64,000 bases of DNA from Jannaschia aquimarina (GCF_000877395.1 NZ_JYFE01000016.1:46741-110740), one strand, 5' to 3'; positions 18,708 through 28,956 are shown, counted from the stretch's first letter. Notes: a model not told the origin generated them from the sequence alone. Numbers and translations are program-made.

Positions 18708-20000
18708 ATGGCAAACGTGGTGGTGGTCGGCGCCCAATGGGGCGACGAAGGCAAGGGCAAGATCGTCGATTGGCTGAGCGAGCGGGCCGACGTTATCGCC
18801 CGCTTTCAGGGGGGGCACAATGCCGGTCACACCCTGGTCATCGACGGCACCGTCTACAAACTGTCCCTTCTTCCGTCGGGCATCGTCCGCGGCGGCAAGC
18901 TGTCGGTCATCGGCAACGGCGTGGTGCTGGATCCATGGCATCTGGTCCAGGAGATCGAGGGCCTGCGCGGGCAGGGCGTGGACATCACGCCCGAGACGCT
19001 GATGATCGCCGAGAACACGCCGCTGATCCTCCCGATCCACGGGGAACTCGACCGCGCCCGCGAGAGCCAGAACTCCGTCGCGAAGATCGGGACGACCGGG
19101 CGCGGGATCGGGCCTGCCTACGAGGACAAGGTCGGCCGTCGCGCCGTTCGCGTGGCCGACCTTGCGGACGACGCGACCTTGGAGGCGCGCGTGGACCGTG
19201 CGCTGGTTCACCACGACGCCCTGCGGCGGGGCCTCGGGCTGGAACCCGTGGATCGCGAGGCGCTTCTGGGTTCGCTGCGGGACATCGCCGGAGAGGTCCT
19301 GCCCTACGCCGCGCCGGTCTGGAAGGTTCTGGACGAAAAGCGCCGGGCCGGGCGCCGCATCCTCTTCGAGGGCGCGCAGGGGTCGCTCCTCGATATCGAC
19401 TTCGGGACCTATCCCTTCGTCACGTCGTCCAACGTGATTGCCGGGCAGGCTGCGACCGGGACGGGGATCGGGCCGGGCGCCATCGACTTCGTTCTCGGCA
19501 TCGTCAAGGCGTACACGACCCGGGTGGGCGAGGGGCCGTTTCCGGCGGAACTGAATGATGCCGACGGACAGCGTCTGGGTGAGCGTGGGCACGAATTCGG
19601 TACCGTGACCGGGCGCAAGCGGCGCTGCGGCTGGTTCGACGCGGTGCTGGTGCGCCAGACATGTGCGACGTCCGGCGTCAACGGGATCGCCCTGACCAAG
19701 CTGGACGTGCTGGACGGGTTCGACACGCTCAGGATCTGCACGGGCTACGATCTGGACGGCACGCGGATCGACCATCTTCCCACGGCGGCGGATGCCCAGG
19801 CGCGTTGCGTTCCGATCTACGAAGAGATGGAAGGCTGGTCCGAAAGCACCGAAGGCGCGCGGAGCTGGGCGGATCTGCCGGCGGCGGCGGTCAAGTACGT
19901 GCGCCGGGTGGAGGAACTGGTGCGGTGTCCGGTCGCACTGCTCTCGACGTCGCCGGAGCGCGACGACACCATATTGGTGACCGACCCATTCGAGGACTGA
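18708..20000 (+). CDS. purA: Adenylosuccinate synthetase
   Basis: 430 residues. The N-terminal [20 protein letters not shown], the IMP-binding [16 protein letters not shown] segment ([15 protein letters not shown]) and the [12 protein letters not shown] region are diagnostic. It catalyses the GTP-dependent first step from IMP to AMP. CGGGAGAG precedes the ATG. The DUF2842 gene begins one base after its stop. Confidence 0.98.
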   Translation: MANVVVVGAQWGDEGKGKIVDWLSERADVIARFQGGHNAGHTLVIDGTVYKLSLLPSGIVRGGKLSVIGNGVVLDPWHLVQEIEGLRGQGVDITPETLMIAENTPLILPIHGELDRARESQNSVAKIGTTGRGIGPAYEDKVGRRAVRVADLADDATLEARVDRALVHHDALRRGLGLEPVDREALLGSLRDIAGEVLPYAAPVWKVLDEKRRAGRRILFEGAQGSLLDIDFGTYPFVTSSNVIAGQAATGTGIGPGAIDFVLGIVKAYTTRVGEGPFPAELNDADGQRLGERGHEFGTVTGRKRRCGWFDAVLVRQTCATSGVNGIALTKLDVLDGFDTLRICTGYDLDGTRIDHLPTAADAQARCVPIYEEMEGWSESTEGARSWADLPAAAVKYVRRVEELVRCPVALLSTSPERDDTILVTDPFED

Positions 20001-20001
20001 C

Positions 20002-20250
20002 ATGGCTTTGGGCTACAAGACACGGAAACGGCTGGCGTTCCTGATCCTGCTCGTGGGGCTGCCGCTTTACGTCGTTCTGGTGATCGGCGTGATGGGCCTG
20101 ATCTACGACCGGTTCGGGCAATTACCGGTCCTGCTGGAATTCGTCCTCTACATCATACTCGGGATCGTCTGGGTCTTCCCCTTCAGATCCGTGTTCAGGG
20201 GAGTGGCGAAACCCGACCCGGATGCACCGCCCGAAGACGAGGGGGTCTGA
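20002..20250 (+). CDS. DUF2842 membrane protein
   Basis: 82 residues with two membrane helices (about 11-32 and 43-62) and an acidic tail. It matches DUF2842, a small alphaproteobacterial inner-membrane family of unknown role. The one-base spacing after purA implies co-transcription. Confidence 0.85.
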   Translation: MALGYKTRKRLAFLILLVGLPLYVVLVIGVMGLIYDRFGQLPVLLEFVLYIILGIVWVFPFRSVFRGVAKPDPDAPPEDEGV

Positions 20251-20358
20251 TATTCAGCGGATGGCTCGGAGCCTTCGCAGCGATCGGGCAGAGCGATTGC
20301 GTCGCCGATCCGATGGACCGGGAAGGCGCGCGACGACGATTGGGATCCAGCCTTGACG

Positions 20359-20389
20359 AAAAGGGCGCGATCACCTCGATCGCGCCCTT
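20359..20389 (-). terminator. Intrinsic terminator of the acidic-protein gene
   Basis: AAGGGCGCGATC (20361-20372) and GATCGCGCCCTT (20378-20389) form a perfect 12-bp stem with a five-base loop. On the minus strand it is followed by TTTTC. It lies 28 bases past the stop at 20417. It could also slow transcription arriving from DUF2842 on the plus strand. Confidence 0.75.
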
Positions 20390-20416
20390 AGCCTGTCCGC
20401 CGGAATTCGGACCGGA

Positions 20417-22726
20417 TCAGCCCGCGCGGCGCTCCGCCTTCGCGGCGATGCGGCTGCCTTCGGAGAGCGCGTAGGTGCCACGGCTGACCTTCCGGATCGT
20501 GCCTTCACGCAGGAGTTGTCCGAAGCCGCGCAGCCCTTCCTCCCGGCTGAAGCTCTCGTCGGCCTCGGCCGCGAGATGCAGCAGGTGCGGACGGGAGAAG
20601 GTCGCATCTCCCTCGATCTTGGTGGCGTAGGCGGCCGCGGCTTCGAGGATGTCCGACAACTCCGTCGCGCCCATTTCGCGGGCGAAGCCCTCGAAATCCG
20701 ATACCGGCTCTTGCGGCTCGGCCGCGGAGGGGGCCGGCTGTTGCTCCGCCTCGGCCGAAAGGACGCGGCTGACGCGGCGGGGACGCGAGCTTTCTTCGGG
20801 CGCGGGGCTGTCTTCGACCCGCTGTTCGGAAACCAGCACGAGGGGCGAGGGGCGCGACGCCGGACGTTCGGTCTTGCTTCCTTCGCTGGCTTGCGCCCTG
20901 CGGGGACGAACGGTGTTCGCCAGATCTGCCCGGTATGCGCCGGTATCGTCGTCCCGGGGGGCATCCATCGAACTGTCCGCCCGGCGGGCCGCAACGGCCG
21001 CTTTCAGGTGGGAGATGTTCGCATGGGCTCGGGCGGTCTCTTCGCCGGACAGCTTGCTGTCGGTCGTTGCGAAGAGCCGCTCGACATCCGGATCGCTTCC
21101 CTCATCCTCGGAAGCGTCGAAGGTCTCTTCCTCTTCTGCGGTCACCTCATCGTCATCGTCGGCAAGCGAGATCTCGTCTTCCCCCTCATCCGAGAGGTCC
21201 ACCAGATCGGCCTCGTCCAGAGCGGCTTCCGCTTCCGTCGGCTCGGACGCTTCGTCACCCATGGGAGCGGCGCCCTCGGCGGCGACGGCGTCGTCGGCAA
21301 TCGGCTCGTGGATGTCCGCGTCCTTATCGGCATCCGTGAGGTCGTCGCTGGCTTCACCGGCGATTTCGTCCGCATCGTCCATCGCGTCAGCGGTGCCGGG
21401 GGCCTCGTCGGTGATATCCTCGTCTTCGGTGGCAAGGAGGGCCTCGAGATCCGCAGTGCCGGAGGGCGCCTCCGGTTCGTCGTCCGCAGGATCCAAGAAC
21501 TCCGCTTCGATTGCGGCGAGTTCGGCCATCAGTTCCACCTCGTCCTCTTCGGGCAAGGCGGCGGCGGCTTCATCGGGTTCCGTAATGGAACCGACGTGGG
21601 CGTTTGCGGCTTCCGCGTCGTCCTGCTGGTCCCGAGCGAGGGCGGCCTCTTTCGCGACCTGCTCACGCCGGGCGCGCCGGGCGCGGCGGACGCGGATGCG
21701 GCGAATGCGCCGCTCTTCTTCCGGCGAGGCATCGTCTTCATCGAGTTCCGCTGCGACCGCCTCGGGGGTCGTCTCGTCTTTGGCGGGCGCATCCTCACCG
21801 GTGTCGACCTCGGCCTCAGCCTCGGCGACGGGTTCCGACTCCAATTCCTCGGCTGCTTCGGCCGCGAGGGCGTCGGCGAGCTCGGGATCATCGGCTTCGG
21901 CAGTTGCGTCCTCGGCCTCCGGCTCTTCTGCCGTCTCCGGCTCCTCGGCGACGTCGTCCGCGGTTGCTTCCTCTTCGCCGGCGGCCAGTTCGGCGTCGTC
22001 ACCTGCCTCGGCTTCGTCGGTTGCTTCTGCTTCAAGCTCCGGCGCGTCCTCGAAGGGGGCGTCATCCTGGCCGGTCGCCTCTTCGGTTGGGGCCTCGTCG
22101 ACAGCCTCCTCTTCGGCTTCGGCCGCCGCGATGGCGTCCGCCAACTCGGACTCGTCGCTCTCCGATTCCTGTCCGGCGTCGGCTCCGGCGTCGTCGGGGG
22201 CCTCCGGAGCAGGTTCTTGAGCGGTCTCGGAGGCCGCCGCATCTTCGGGCGCCTCGTCATCGTCCGCGTCGGACTCGGCGAATGCCGCCCAGCCGATGGC
22301 GCGCTGGTAATCGTCGTAGCTGTCCGCGTCTTCGACCACGTCCCGGATACGGGCAAGCTTGTCGGCGGCGGTCGTGTCTTCCACCTCGGCGTCGCCGACG
22401 AACTTCGCGACCGGCTCTGTGACTTCGGCGACGGCCTCGGCGAAGGGATCGGAGGTATCGGCGATGGCGGGGCGGAGGCGCACGCCCGCCTCGCCATCTG
22501 TGCTGGCCTCGATCGCGTGGTTCGTCTTCGCCTCGGCGATCTGACGGAGCATCGCAGCGTCGGGCTGGGGCGGTTCCGCCCCGAAATAGCGGTCCTTCGC
22601 GGCGAGATCGCGGAAATACTCGGCAATGTCGGTCATCGCCGAGAACGGATCGTCGAACCCTTCGAGGGTGCACGAAAACGCGCCGTAGGACACGGTGAGG
22701 ATCTTGTTGTTTGCCGGAGGAATCAT
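20417..22726 (-). CDS. Large acidic, mostly disordered protein of unknown function
   Basis: 769 residues. The N-terminal about 110 residues look folded ([20 protein letters not shown], then [20 protein letters not shown]). A central stretch of roughly 400 residues is dominated by Glu, Asp and Ala, with patches such as [20 protein letters not shown] that are strongly basic. The last about 120 residues again look ordered ([20 protein letters not shown] and [16 protein letters not shown]). No catalytic motif or membrane segment is seen. I recall similar proteins in Rhodobacteraceae annotated only as hypothetical. The biased composition leaves long open frames on the other strand, but those lack starts and homology. 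It has its own candidate promoter and a strong terminator, so it is probably monocistronic. Confidence 0.8.
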   Translation of the reverse strand: MIPPANNKILTVSYGAFSCTLEGFDDPFSAMTDIAEYFRDLAAKDRYFGAEPPQPDAAMLRQIAEAKTNHAIEASTDGEAGVRLRPAIADTSDPFAEAVAEVTEPVAKFVGDAEVEDTTAADKLARIRDVVEDADSYDDYQRAIGWAAFAESDADDDEAPEDAAASETAQEPAPEAPDDAGADAGQESESDESELADAIAAAEAEEEAVDEAPTEEATGQDDAPFEDAPELEAEATDEAEAGDDAELAAGEEEATADDVAEEPETAEEPEAEDATAEADDPELADALAAEAAEELESEPVAEAEAEVDTGEDAPAKDETTPEAVAAELDEDDASPEEERRIRRIRVRRARRARREQVAKEAALARDQQDDAEAANAHVGSITEPDEAAAALPEEDEVELMAELAAIEAEFLDPADDEPEAPSGTADLEALLATEDEDITDEAPGTADAMDDADEIAGEASDDLTDADKDADIHEPIADDAVAAEGAAPMGDEASEPTEAEAALDEADLVDLSDEGEDEISLADDDDEVTAEEEETFDASEDEGSDPDVERLFATTDSKLSGEETARAHANISHLKAAVAARRADSSMDAPRDDDTGAYRADLANTVRPRRAQASEGSKTERPASRPSPLVLVSEQRVEDSPAPEESSRPRRVSRVLSAEAEQQPAPSAAEPQEPVSDFEGFAREMGATELSDILEAAAAYATKIEGDATFSRPHLLHLAAEADESFSREEGLRGFGQLLREGTIRKVSRGTYALSEGSRIAAKAERRAG

Positions 22727-22743
22727 GCCGTCACATCGCTTTC

Positions 22744-22759
22744 TTCCCGTGCGCGGGAA
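22744..22759 (-). promoter_or_regulatory. Inverted repeat in the leader of the acidic-protein gene
   Basis: TTCCCG and CGGGAA are perfect inverted six-base arms separated by TGCG. The repeat lies 18-33 bases upstream of the ATG at 22726 and close to the start point expected from the candidate promoter. It could be an operator or a short mRNA hairpin. Confidence 0.35.
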
Positions 22760-22760
22760 T

Positions 22761-22790
22761 TGTTTACCTCGATCTCGACGCAGCTAACAA
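22761..22790 (-). promoter_or_regulatory. Candidate housekeeping promoter of the acidic-protein gene
   Basis: Read on the minus strand, TTGTTA (22785-22790) and TAAACA (22761-22766) are separated by 18 bases. This is a reasonable -35/-10 pair for a region that is unusually A/T-rich for this window. Confidence 0.4.
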
Positions 22791-22850
22791 AAGAATTCCA
22801 GTCTAATCGTGCCCGGATCGGGACCATTTGGCGAAACGGAGAGCAGAATC

Positions 22851-23546
22851 TTGCCCGATTTGCAGCGAACTGTTCAGGATTTCGCAACAGCGGAAACTCC
22901 ATCGGGTGGTGTGACACTCGTCGGTGGGGGGCCTGTTCCCACACTGGCCCTTAAGGCCGCGTTAAATCGCGCCCCGCGGGTCGTCGCCGCGGATGGCGGC
23001 GCGGATGCCTGCCTCGCGGCCGATCTTCTGCCGGAACTTGTCGTCGGAGACCTCGACTCGATCGGCGAGGCCGCGCGGCACGCCTACACCGATCGAATCG
23101 TACATGTTTCGGAACAGGACAGCACCGACTTCGCGAAAGCGTTGCACAGGATAGAGGCTCCTTTCGTGCTGGCCGTCGGATTTCTCGGAGCCCGGTTCGA
23201 TCACGCGCTCGCCGCGATCAGCCATCTCGGTATGCGGACAGGGCCGCCCGTTCTCCTGCTGTCGGACGACGACGCCCTGGCGATGTGTCCGACCCGTCTC
23301 CGACTCGATCTCCCGACCGGGACGCGCGTGTCGCTCTGGCCGCTCGCCGAGGTGCGGCTCACCTCCACCGGCCTGCGGTGGCCGCTGGACGGTCTGGTTC
23401 TTCGCCCCGACGGCCGGGTCGGCACGTCGAACCGCGCGACCGGCCCCGTCACCCTGACATGCGATGGGCCCTGTCTGGTCATCCTGCCGCTGGACGCGCT
23501 CGATCCGCTCATGGCGGGTCTGGGCATCGCCGGGACCGACCGCTAG
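22851..23546 (+). CDS. thiN: Thiamine pyrophosphokinase
   Basis: 231 residues from the chosen TTG. Family motifs are VTLVGGGPV, the VVAADGGAD and VVGDLDSI active-site loops, and EQDSTDFAKAL. It converts thiamine to thiamine diphosphate using ATP. The TTG at 22851 is preceded by GGAGAG at eight bases. An in-frame GTG at 22809 would add 14 residues but lacks a ribosome site. The region before it contains the divergent promoter of the acidic-protein gene. Confidence 0.88.
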   Translation: MPDLQRTVQDFATAETPSGGVTLVGGGPVPTLALKAALNRAPRVVAADGGADACLAADLLPELVVGDLDSIGEAARHAYTDRIVHVSEQDSTDFAKALHRIEAPFVLAVGFLGARFDHALAAISHLGMRTGPPVLLLSDDDALAMCPTRLRLDLPTGTRVSLWPLAEVRLTSTGLRWPLDGLVLRPDGRVGTSNRATGPVTLTCDGPCLVILPLDALDPLMAGLGIAGTDR

Positions 23547-23577
23547 AACGCTCCAAGGGATCTTCAGGGAGCGAGAC

Positions 23578-24366
23578 ATGAGCGCCAAGCCGAATCCGAT
23601 CGACATGGCAAAGTACGTCTCGGCCCGGCGTGCGGTCGACTACGTGCAGGACGGCATGCGTGTCGGCCTGGGGACCGGCTCGACGGCGGCGTGGATGGTT
23701 CGCTGCCTCGGAGAGATGATCCGCGAGGACGGGTTGCGGATCACCGGCGTGCCGACCTCGACGCGCACGGCGGATCTCGCGAGGCAATGCGGCGTCCCCG
23801 TCGCGACGCTGGAGGACGCCAAATGGCTGGACCTGACCATTGACGGGGCGGACGAGTTCGATGCCGACCTCAACCTCATCAAGGGCGGAGGTGGCGCCCT
23901 TCTGCAGGAGAAGATCGTCGCCACGGCATCCGACATGACCGTCATCATCACGGATCCGTCGAAGGAAGTGGCTTCGCTGGGTGCGTTTCCCCTTCCTGTC
24001 GAAGTGATCCCGTTCGGGTGGCAGACCACCAAGGCGCTGATCGAGGAGAGCCTGATCGGCCAGGACGTGGATGGTCGCGCCGTCACCCTGCGGTTGGCGA
24101 GCCAGCTTCCGTTCCGGACCGATGAGGGAAACCTGATCCTCGACCTGCATCTGCGGCGCATCGGAAATCCGCGGCAACTCTCGCTGCTCCTCAACCAGAT
24201 CCCCGGCGTCGTCGAGAACGGCCTCTTCCTCGACATCGCGGATGTCGTGATCTGCGGGCGACAGGACGGGACTGTCGAAGTGCGCGACGTCAACCACGGC
24301 ACCGTCACCGAAGAGACGGTCGATATCAGCGGCGGCGAGAATATCTTCGGGTCCATCGCAGACTGA
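23578..24366 (+). CDS. rpiA: Ribose-5-phosphate isomerase A
   Basis: 262 residues. The GLGTGSTAAWMV phosphate loop, LTIDGADEFD active-site segment and LIKGGGGALLQEKIVA are all present. It interconverts ribose 5-phosphate and ribulose 5-phosphate in the pentose phosphate pathway. AGGGAGCG precedes the ATG. It follows thiN by 31 bases and may share its transcript. Confidence 0.97.
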   Translation: MSAKPNPIDMAKYVSARRAVDYVQDGMRVGLGTGSTAAWMVRCLGEMIREDGLRITGVPTSTRTADLARQCGVPVATLEDAKWLDLTIDGADEFDADLNLIKGGGGALLQEKIVATASDMTVIITDPSKEVASLGAFPLPVEVIPFGWQTTKALIEESLIGQDVDGRAVTLRLASQLPFRTDEGNLILDLHLRRIGNPRQLSLLLNQIPGVVENGLFLDIADVVICGRQDGTVEVRDVNHGTVTEETVDISGGENIFGSIAD

Positions 24367-24491
24367 TCTTTCCGTCTCGGGTCCGGAAGGGCGCTGTGAG
24401 CGTGTCGGGCTTTCCGTCCCGCATCCTCCTCCCTTGTGGCTAGGTATCTCCGTAGGTTAGGCCCGATCGGGCAGCGACCAGGGAGCCCCGC

Positions 24492-25850
24492 ATGGCCTTC
24501 GATTATGATCTCTTCGTCATTGGCGGCGGCTCCGGAGGCGTGCGGGCCGCACGCCTGACGGCGCTCGATGGCCACAAGGTTGCGCTGGCGGAAGAAAGCC
24601 GGATGGGCGGGACCTGCGTGATCCGGGGCTGCGTGCCGAAGAAACTGATGGTCTTCGCCAGCGAATACGCCGAGTCGGCGGAACTCGCGAAGACCTATGG
24701 CTGGGACATCGAACTCGGGGATTTCAAATGGCCCGCCTTTCGGGACCGCATGCATTCGGAGCTGGATCGTCTCGAAAACGCGTACGCAACCAATGCCGAG
24801 AAGGCCGGCGTCACGATATACAAGCAGCGCGCAAAGCTGACCGATCCGCATACCGTCGAACTGGCTGACGGAACGACCAAGACCGCGAAGCATATCCTTG
24901 TCGCGGCCGGGGGGCACCCGGTCCGTCCGCCGATGGAGAATGCCGATCTCGGCATCGTGTCCGACGACGTCTTCCATCTGGAGCGGCTGCCCAAGAAGCT
25001 CCTGATCGTGGGCGGAGGCTATATCGGGTGCGAATTTGCCGGTGTCTTCAACGGGCTGGGCTGCGACGTCAGCATGTTCATCCGCAAGGCGCAGATCCTG
25101 CGCGGCTTCGACGACGAAACCCGTGGTCATGTCGCCGATTGCATGCAGCGCCGGGGCGTGACGATCCATACCGGCTGCGCTCCGACCGCGCTTGAAAAGC
25201 GGGACGGTGGGATCTGGGTCAAAGGCTCGAACGGGCACGAAGAGGTGTTCGACGAAGTGCTCTGGGCCACGGGGCGCAAGCCGAACACGTCGGGCCTGGG
25301 GCTGGAAGAGGTGGGCGTCAAGCTGGACCGTCGCGGCGCGATCTGCGTGGACGAATACCTCCAGACCGATGTGCCCTCGATCTATGCGCTCGGTGATGTC
25401 ATCGGCCGTGTCGAACTGACCCCCGTCGCGATCCGGGAGGCCATCGCCTTCCACAAGACGGTCTTCGGAGGAGAGCCGACCGAGATGGATTACGATCTGA
25501 TCCCGACGGCCACCTTCACCCAGCCGGAGTTGGGGACTGTCGGTCTGACCGAGGAAGAGGCCGAGGAGCGCGGGCCTACGGATGTCTATTGCACGGCATT
25601 CCGTCCGATGCAGATGGCCTTTGCCGGCGGCGAAGAGCGCGTGCTCTTCAAGATGCTGGTTGAGCGGGAGACGGAGAAGGTTCTGGGCGTCCACATCGTG
25701 GGTCCGCAGGCGGCGGAAATGATCCAGTTCATCGGGGTCGCCGTGAAGATGGGCGCCACCAAGGCCGATTTCGACCGGACCTGCGCGCTGCATCCGACCA
25801 TTGCCGAAGAGATGGTGACGATGAAGGAGCCTGTCCGCCAGACCGACTGA
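24492..25850 (+). CDS. gor: Glutathione-disulfide reductase
   Basis: 452 residues. It has the FAD motif FVIGGGSGGVRAARL, the redox pair C42/C47 in GTCVIRGCVPKK, the NAD(P) motif LIVGGGYIGCEFAG and the C-terminal catalytic HPTIAEEMVT. The basic residues after the second dinucleotide motif (FIRKAQILRGFD) fit NADPH use. It regenerates glutathione in the cytoplasm. CAGGGAG precedes the ATG. Confidence 0.95.
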   Translation: MAFDYDLFVIGGGSGGVRAARLTALDGHKVALAEESRMGGTCVIRGCVPKKLMVFASEYAESAELAKTYGWDIELGDFKWPAFRDRMHSELDRLENAYATNAEKAGVTIYKQRAKLTDPHTVELADGTTKTAKHILVAAGGHPVRPPMENADLGIVSDDVFHLERLPKKLLIVGGGYIGCEFAGVFNGLGCDVSMFIRKAQILRGFDDETRGHVADCMQRRGVTIHTGCAPTALEKRDGGIWVKGSNGHEEVFDEVLWATGRKPNTSGLGLEEVGVKLDRRGAICVDEYLQTDVPSIYALGDVIGRVELTPVAIREAIAFHKTVFGGEPTEMDYDLIPTATFTQPELGTVGLTEEEAEERGPTDVYCTAFRPMQMAFAGGEERVLFKMLVERETEKVLGVHIVGPQAAEMIQFIGVAVKMGATKADFDRTCALHPTIAEEMVTMKEPVRQTD

Positions 25851-25854
25851 TGCG

Positions 25855-26579
25855 TCAGGCCAGCGCGGCCTCGACGGCGGCGCGGCAGTGCAACTCGGTC
25901 GTGTTGAAGAGCGGCAGGTCCGGACGGTCTTCGGGCCGCATCAATAGAAAGATCTCGGTGCACCCAAGGATGACTCCCTGCGCGCCCTGCTCCCGGACGA
26001 GCCGGTCCGCGATGTCGAGGTAGGTCGTCCGAGACGTCTCGCGCACGTCGAACCGGCACAGTTCCTCGAAGATGATGCGGTCGATCTCGGCCTTCTCGGC
26101 ATCGTTCGGCGTCACGATATCAATACCGTGTCGGCTGCGATAGTGGTCGGCGAGGTAGTCCAGCTCCATGACCGGCCGCGTCCCGAAGAGGGCGATGCGA
26201 TCGAGACCGGCGCTCCGGATCGCTTCTCCGGTGGGATCGGCGGTGTGGATCAGGCGCAGGCCGTGGCGCCCCGCGAGCTCGGGGAGGATCCGGTGAAGCG
26301 TGTTCGATACCCCGATCAGCAGATCGACGCCCGCCGCGGCCAGCTTGGCGACATGATCGTCCATGTAGGCCGTCAACCCATCCCAATCGTCGGCACGCAG
26401 CAGGGCCTCGATGTTCCCGAAGTTCACCCCGCGATCAGCGTCTCGGCAATGTCCCAGCCGCCCAGCTGGGCATTCGCGATTTCGTTGATCAGACGATAGT
26501 ATTCGCCTGTCGCCACGTTCGAGGACCCGCCGAGAATGCCGATGGTCCTTTGGTGCAGCGGTCTGGATCCGGTCGGCAT
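25855..26579 (-). pseudogene. Aspartate/glutamate racemase family gene with a single-base frameshift
   Basis: Two frames together encode one Asp/Glu racemase-type protein of about 241 residues. The first frame starts at ATG 26579 (GGAGG six bases upstream) with TIGILGGSSNVATGEYYRLI and stops at TGA 26424-26426 after ETLIAG. The second frame resumes immediately with VNFGNIEALLRADDWDGL and continues to the end with the catalytic-type Cys in VILGCTEIF. Adding one G to the GGGG run (plus-strand CCCC at 26427-26430) would restore a single frame. The first active-site position reads GVSNTLH, with Ser where relatives have Cys or Thr. The rest is intact, so this is either a recent inactivation or a homopolymer sequencing error. 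Confidence 0.85.
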
Positions 26580-26712
26580 GTCCATCCTCCGGCCGCGACC
26601 ATCGGATGCAGGGGAAGCACTGTCCACCCGCTTCGCGGTTGAATCCCCCGCCCGCGATGCCAATTAAGGGCCAACGCGACGAATGCGATAAATCGAACGA
26701 GGAACGGACCAC

Positions 26713-27885
26713 ATGGCAGGACCCAGTGGCCCCTGGGGGGGCGGCGGCAATTCCGGCGGAGGAGGGGACGATCGTCCCCCGCGCGGACCAGAGCGTCCAC
26801 GACGTCCGGGCGGAAATCGCGGCGAGGGTATTCCCGAAATCGACGACCTGATGCGCAAGGGGCAGGACCAGCTCCGCGTGTTGATGGGGGGTAAGGGCGG
26901 CGGCACCGGCGGGTCCGGTGGCAACGGCGGCTCCGGCTTCGAGATGAACCGGACGATGTGGGCCATTCTGGGCGTGGCGCTCGTGGCTCTCTGGGCGTTC
27001 CAGTCCTTCTATACGGTTCGGCCGGAACAGCGGTCGGTCGAACTCTTCCTCGGTGAATTTTCGGAAATCGGCGATCCCGGCCTGAACTTCGCCCCCTGGC
27101 CGGTGATGACGGCGGAAGTCATCGAGGTGACGACCGAACGCACGATCGATGTCGGTGTGAACAGCGGCAGCCGCGGCGAACAGGGCCTGATGCTGACCGG
27201 TGACGAGAACGTGGTCGACATCGACTTCCAGGTGGTCTGGAACGTGGCGGATCCGGCCGAGTTCCTGTTCAACCTTCGCGATCCGGACGCGACGATGCGT
27301 GCCGTGGCCGAATCTGCGATGCGTGAGATCGTCGCCCGGTCACAACTGGCGCCGATCCTGAACCGCGACCGGGGCATCATTGCTGACGAATTGCAGGACC
27401 TCATCCAGTCGACCCTCGACAGCTACGATGCCGGCATCAACGTGCTACGCGTGAACTTCGACCGTGCCGATCCGCCACAGGAGGTGATCGACGCCTTCCG
27501 GGAGGTTCAGGCCGCCGAACAGCAGCGCGATCGCCTGCAATCGGAAGCCGACGCTTATGCGAACCGAGTGCTCGCCGGAGCGCGAGGCGAGGCTGCGCAG
27601 GTCCTGGAGCAGGCGGAAGCATACCGCGCGCAGGTCGTGAACGAGGCCGCCGGTGAGGCGAGCCGCTTCACCGCCGTGCTGGCTGAATATGCCAACGCGC
27701 CCGACGTGACGCGGCGCCGTCTCTACCTCGAAACGATGGAGCGGGTCCTCGGCGAGGTCGACATGATCGTCGTCGATAACGGGCTTGGCGGAAGCGGCGG
27801 ACAGGGGATCGTCCCGTATCTGCCCCTGAACGAACTGCGTGGCGGTGGCAGCGGTGGACGCCCCGGCACGGGAGGATCCAACTGA
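26713..27885 (+). CDS. hflK: HflK, FtsH-associated SPFH protein
   Basis: 390 residues. A Gly/Arg/Pro-rich cytoplasmic N-terminus is followed by one membrane helix (about 80-98), a SPFH/Band-7 domain beginning YTVRPEQRSVELFLGEF, and a long Ala/Glu-rich coiled-coil helix (VQAAEQQRDRLQSEADAYAN). With HflC it forms a membrane cage that controls the FtsH protease. Its TGA overlaps the hflC ATG by one base. Confidence 0.95.
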   Translation: MAGPSGPWGGGGNSGGGGDDRPPRGPERPRRPGGNRGEGIPEIDDLMRKGQDQLRVLMGGKGGGTGGSGGNGGSGFEMNRTMWAILGVALVALWAFQSFYTVRPEQRSVELFLGEFSEIGDPGLNFAPWPVMTAEVIEVTTERTIDVGVNSGSRGEQGLMLTGDENVVDIDFQVVWNVADPAEFLFNLRDPDATMRAVAESAMREIVARSQLAPILNRDRGIIADELQDLIQSTLDSYDAGINVLRVNFDRADPPQEVIDAFREVQAAEQQRDRLQSEADAYANRVLAGARGEAAQVLEQAEAYRAQVVNEAAGEASRFTAVLAEYANAPDVTRRRLYLETMERVLGEVDMIVVDNGLGGSGGQGIVPYLPLNELRGGGSGGRPGTGGSN

Positions 27886-28901
27886 TGAAACGCTCAGCCT
27901 TTCTGCTCCCGATCGCAGCGGTGGCATTGCTGCTCGCCTTCACGTCACTGTTCGTCGTGGACGAACGGCAAAAGGCGCTGGTCCTGCAATTCGGCCGCGT
28001 CGTGAACGTGAAGGAAGATCCCGGTCTGGCCTTCAAGCTGCCGTTCATTCAGAACGTCGTGTTCTACGACGACCGGATCCTGTCGCTTGACGTCGATCCG
28101 ATCGAGGTGACGCCGTCCGATGACCGCCGGCTTGTCGTCGACGCCTTCGCCCGCTTCCGGATCGCGGATGTGGTGCAGTTCCGGAATTCGGTCGGTGCCG
28201 CCGGCATCATGAACGCGGAGCGGTTGATCGACGACATTCTGCGTGACGAATTGCGCGCCGTTCTGGGTACGGTGTCGTCCAACGAGATCCTGTCGGAGGA
28301 TCGGGCCGCGCTGATGGCACGGATTGCGTCCGGCGCGCGGGATGAGGCGTCGGATCTGGGCATCTTCGTTCTGGACGTGCGTCTCAAGCGCACTGATCTG
28401 CCGCCGCAGAACCTCGACGCCACTTTCGCCCGGATGCGGGCCGAGCGTGAACGTGAGGCCGCGGATGAGATCGCGCGTGGTGAAGAGGCCGCGCAGCGCA
28501 TCCGGGCACAGGCGGATCGGACCGTGGTCGAACTGACCTCGGACGCCCGTCGGGAGGCCGAGATCACCCGCGGTGTCGCCGATGCCGAACGGAACCGGAT
28601 CTTCGCGAACGCCTTCACGGCGGATCCCGAGTTCTTCGAGTTCTACCGCTCGTTGACGGCATACGAGCGGGCGATCCGGGCGGACAACTCCACGATGGTT
28701 CTCAGCCCCGATTCCGAGTTCTTCAGCTACCTGAAGACGGCTCGGTCGAGCGAGGCAAATCCGCCCGCTCCGGAGGAGGTGCCGACGCCAGAGGAGTTGA
28801 TGGAGGACATCGAGCAGCCTCAGGAGATCGAGGAAGGTTCGATTTCGGGTGACGACGATGCCTCGGCTGTCGCCGAGGAGGGGACGACGCTCGGCAATTG
28901 A
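27885..28901 (+). CDS. hflC: HflC, FtsH-associated SPFH protein
   Basis: 338 residues. An N-terminal membrane anchor (about 4-22) is followed by the Band-7 domain (FVVDERQKALVLQFGRVVNV) and the coiled-coil RMRAEREREAADEIARGEEA. The C-terminal about 60 residues are an acidic, Pro/Glu-rich tail not seen in short HflC proteins. It partners HflK. A strong terminator follows at 28957. Confidence 0.95.
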   Translation: MKRSAFLLPIAAVALLLAFTSLFVVDERQKALVLQFGRVVNVKEDPGLAFKLPFIQNVVFYDDRILSLDVDPIEVTPSDDRRLVVDAFARFRIADVVQFRNSVGAAGIMNAERLIDDILRDELRAVLGTVSSNEILSEDRAALMARIASGARDEASDLGIFVLDVRLKRTDLPPQNLDATFARMRAEREREAADEIARGEEAAQRIRAQADRTVVELTSDARREAEITRGVADAERNRIFANAFTADPEFFEFYRSLTAYERAIRADNSTMVLSPDSEFFSYLKTARSSEANPPAPEEVPTPEELMEDIEQPQEIEEGSISGDDDASAVAEEGTTLGN

Positions 28902-28956
28902 CTTGGCCGCCATTCTCGATCCCACCACGCATCGGGGATCGGACATGAAAGACAAG

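Noticed and set aside
20516..22954. Very long open frames (812 and 523 codons) on the plus strand opposite the acidic-protein gene
   Set aside because: They arise from the Glu/Asp/Ala codon bias of the minus-strand gene (GAG/GAC/GCG read in reverse stay open). They lack ribosome sites and plausible protein composition.
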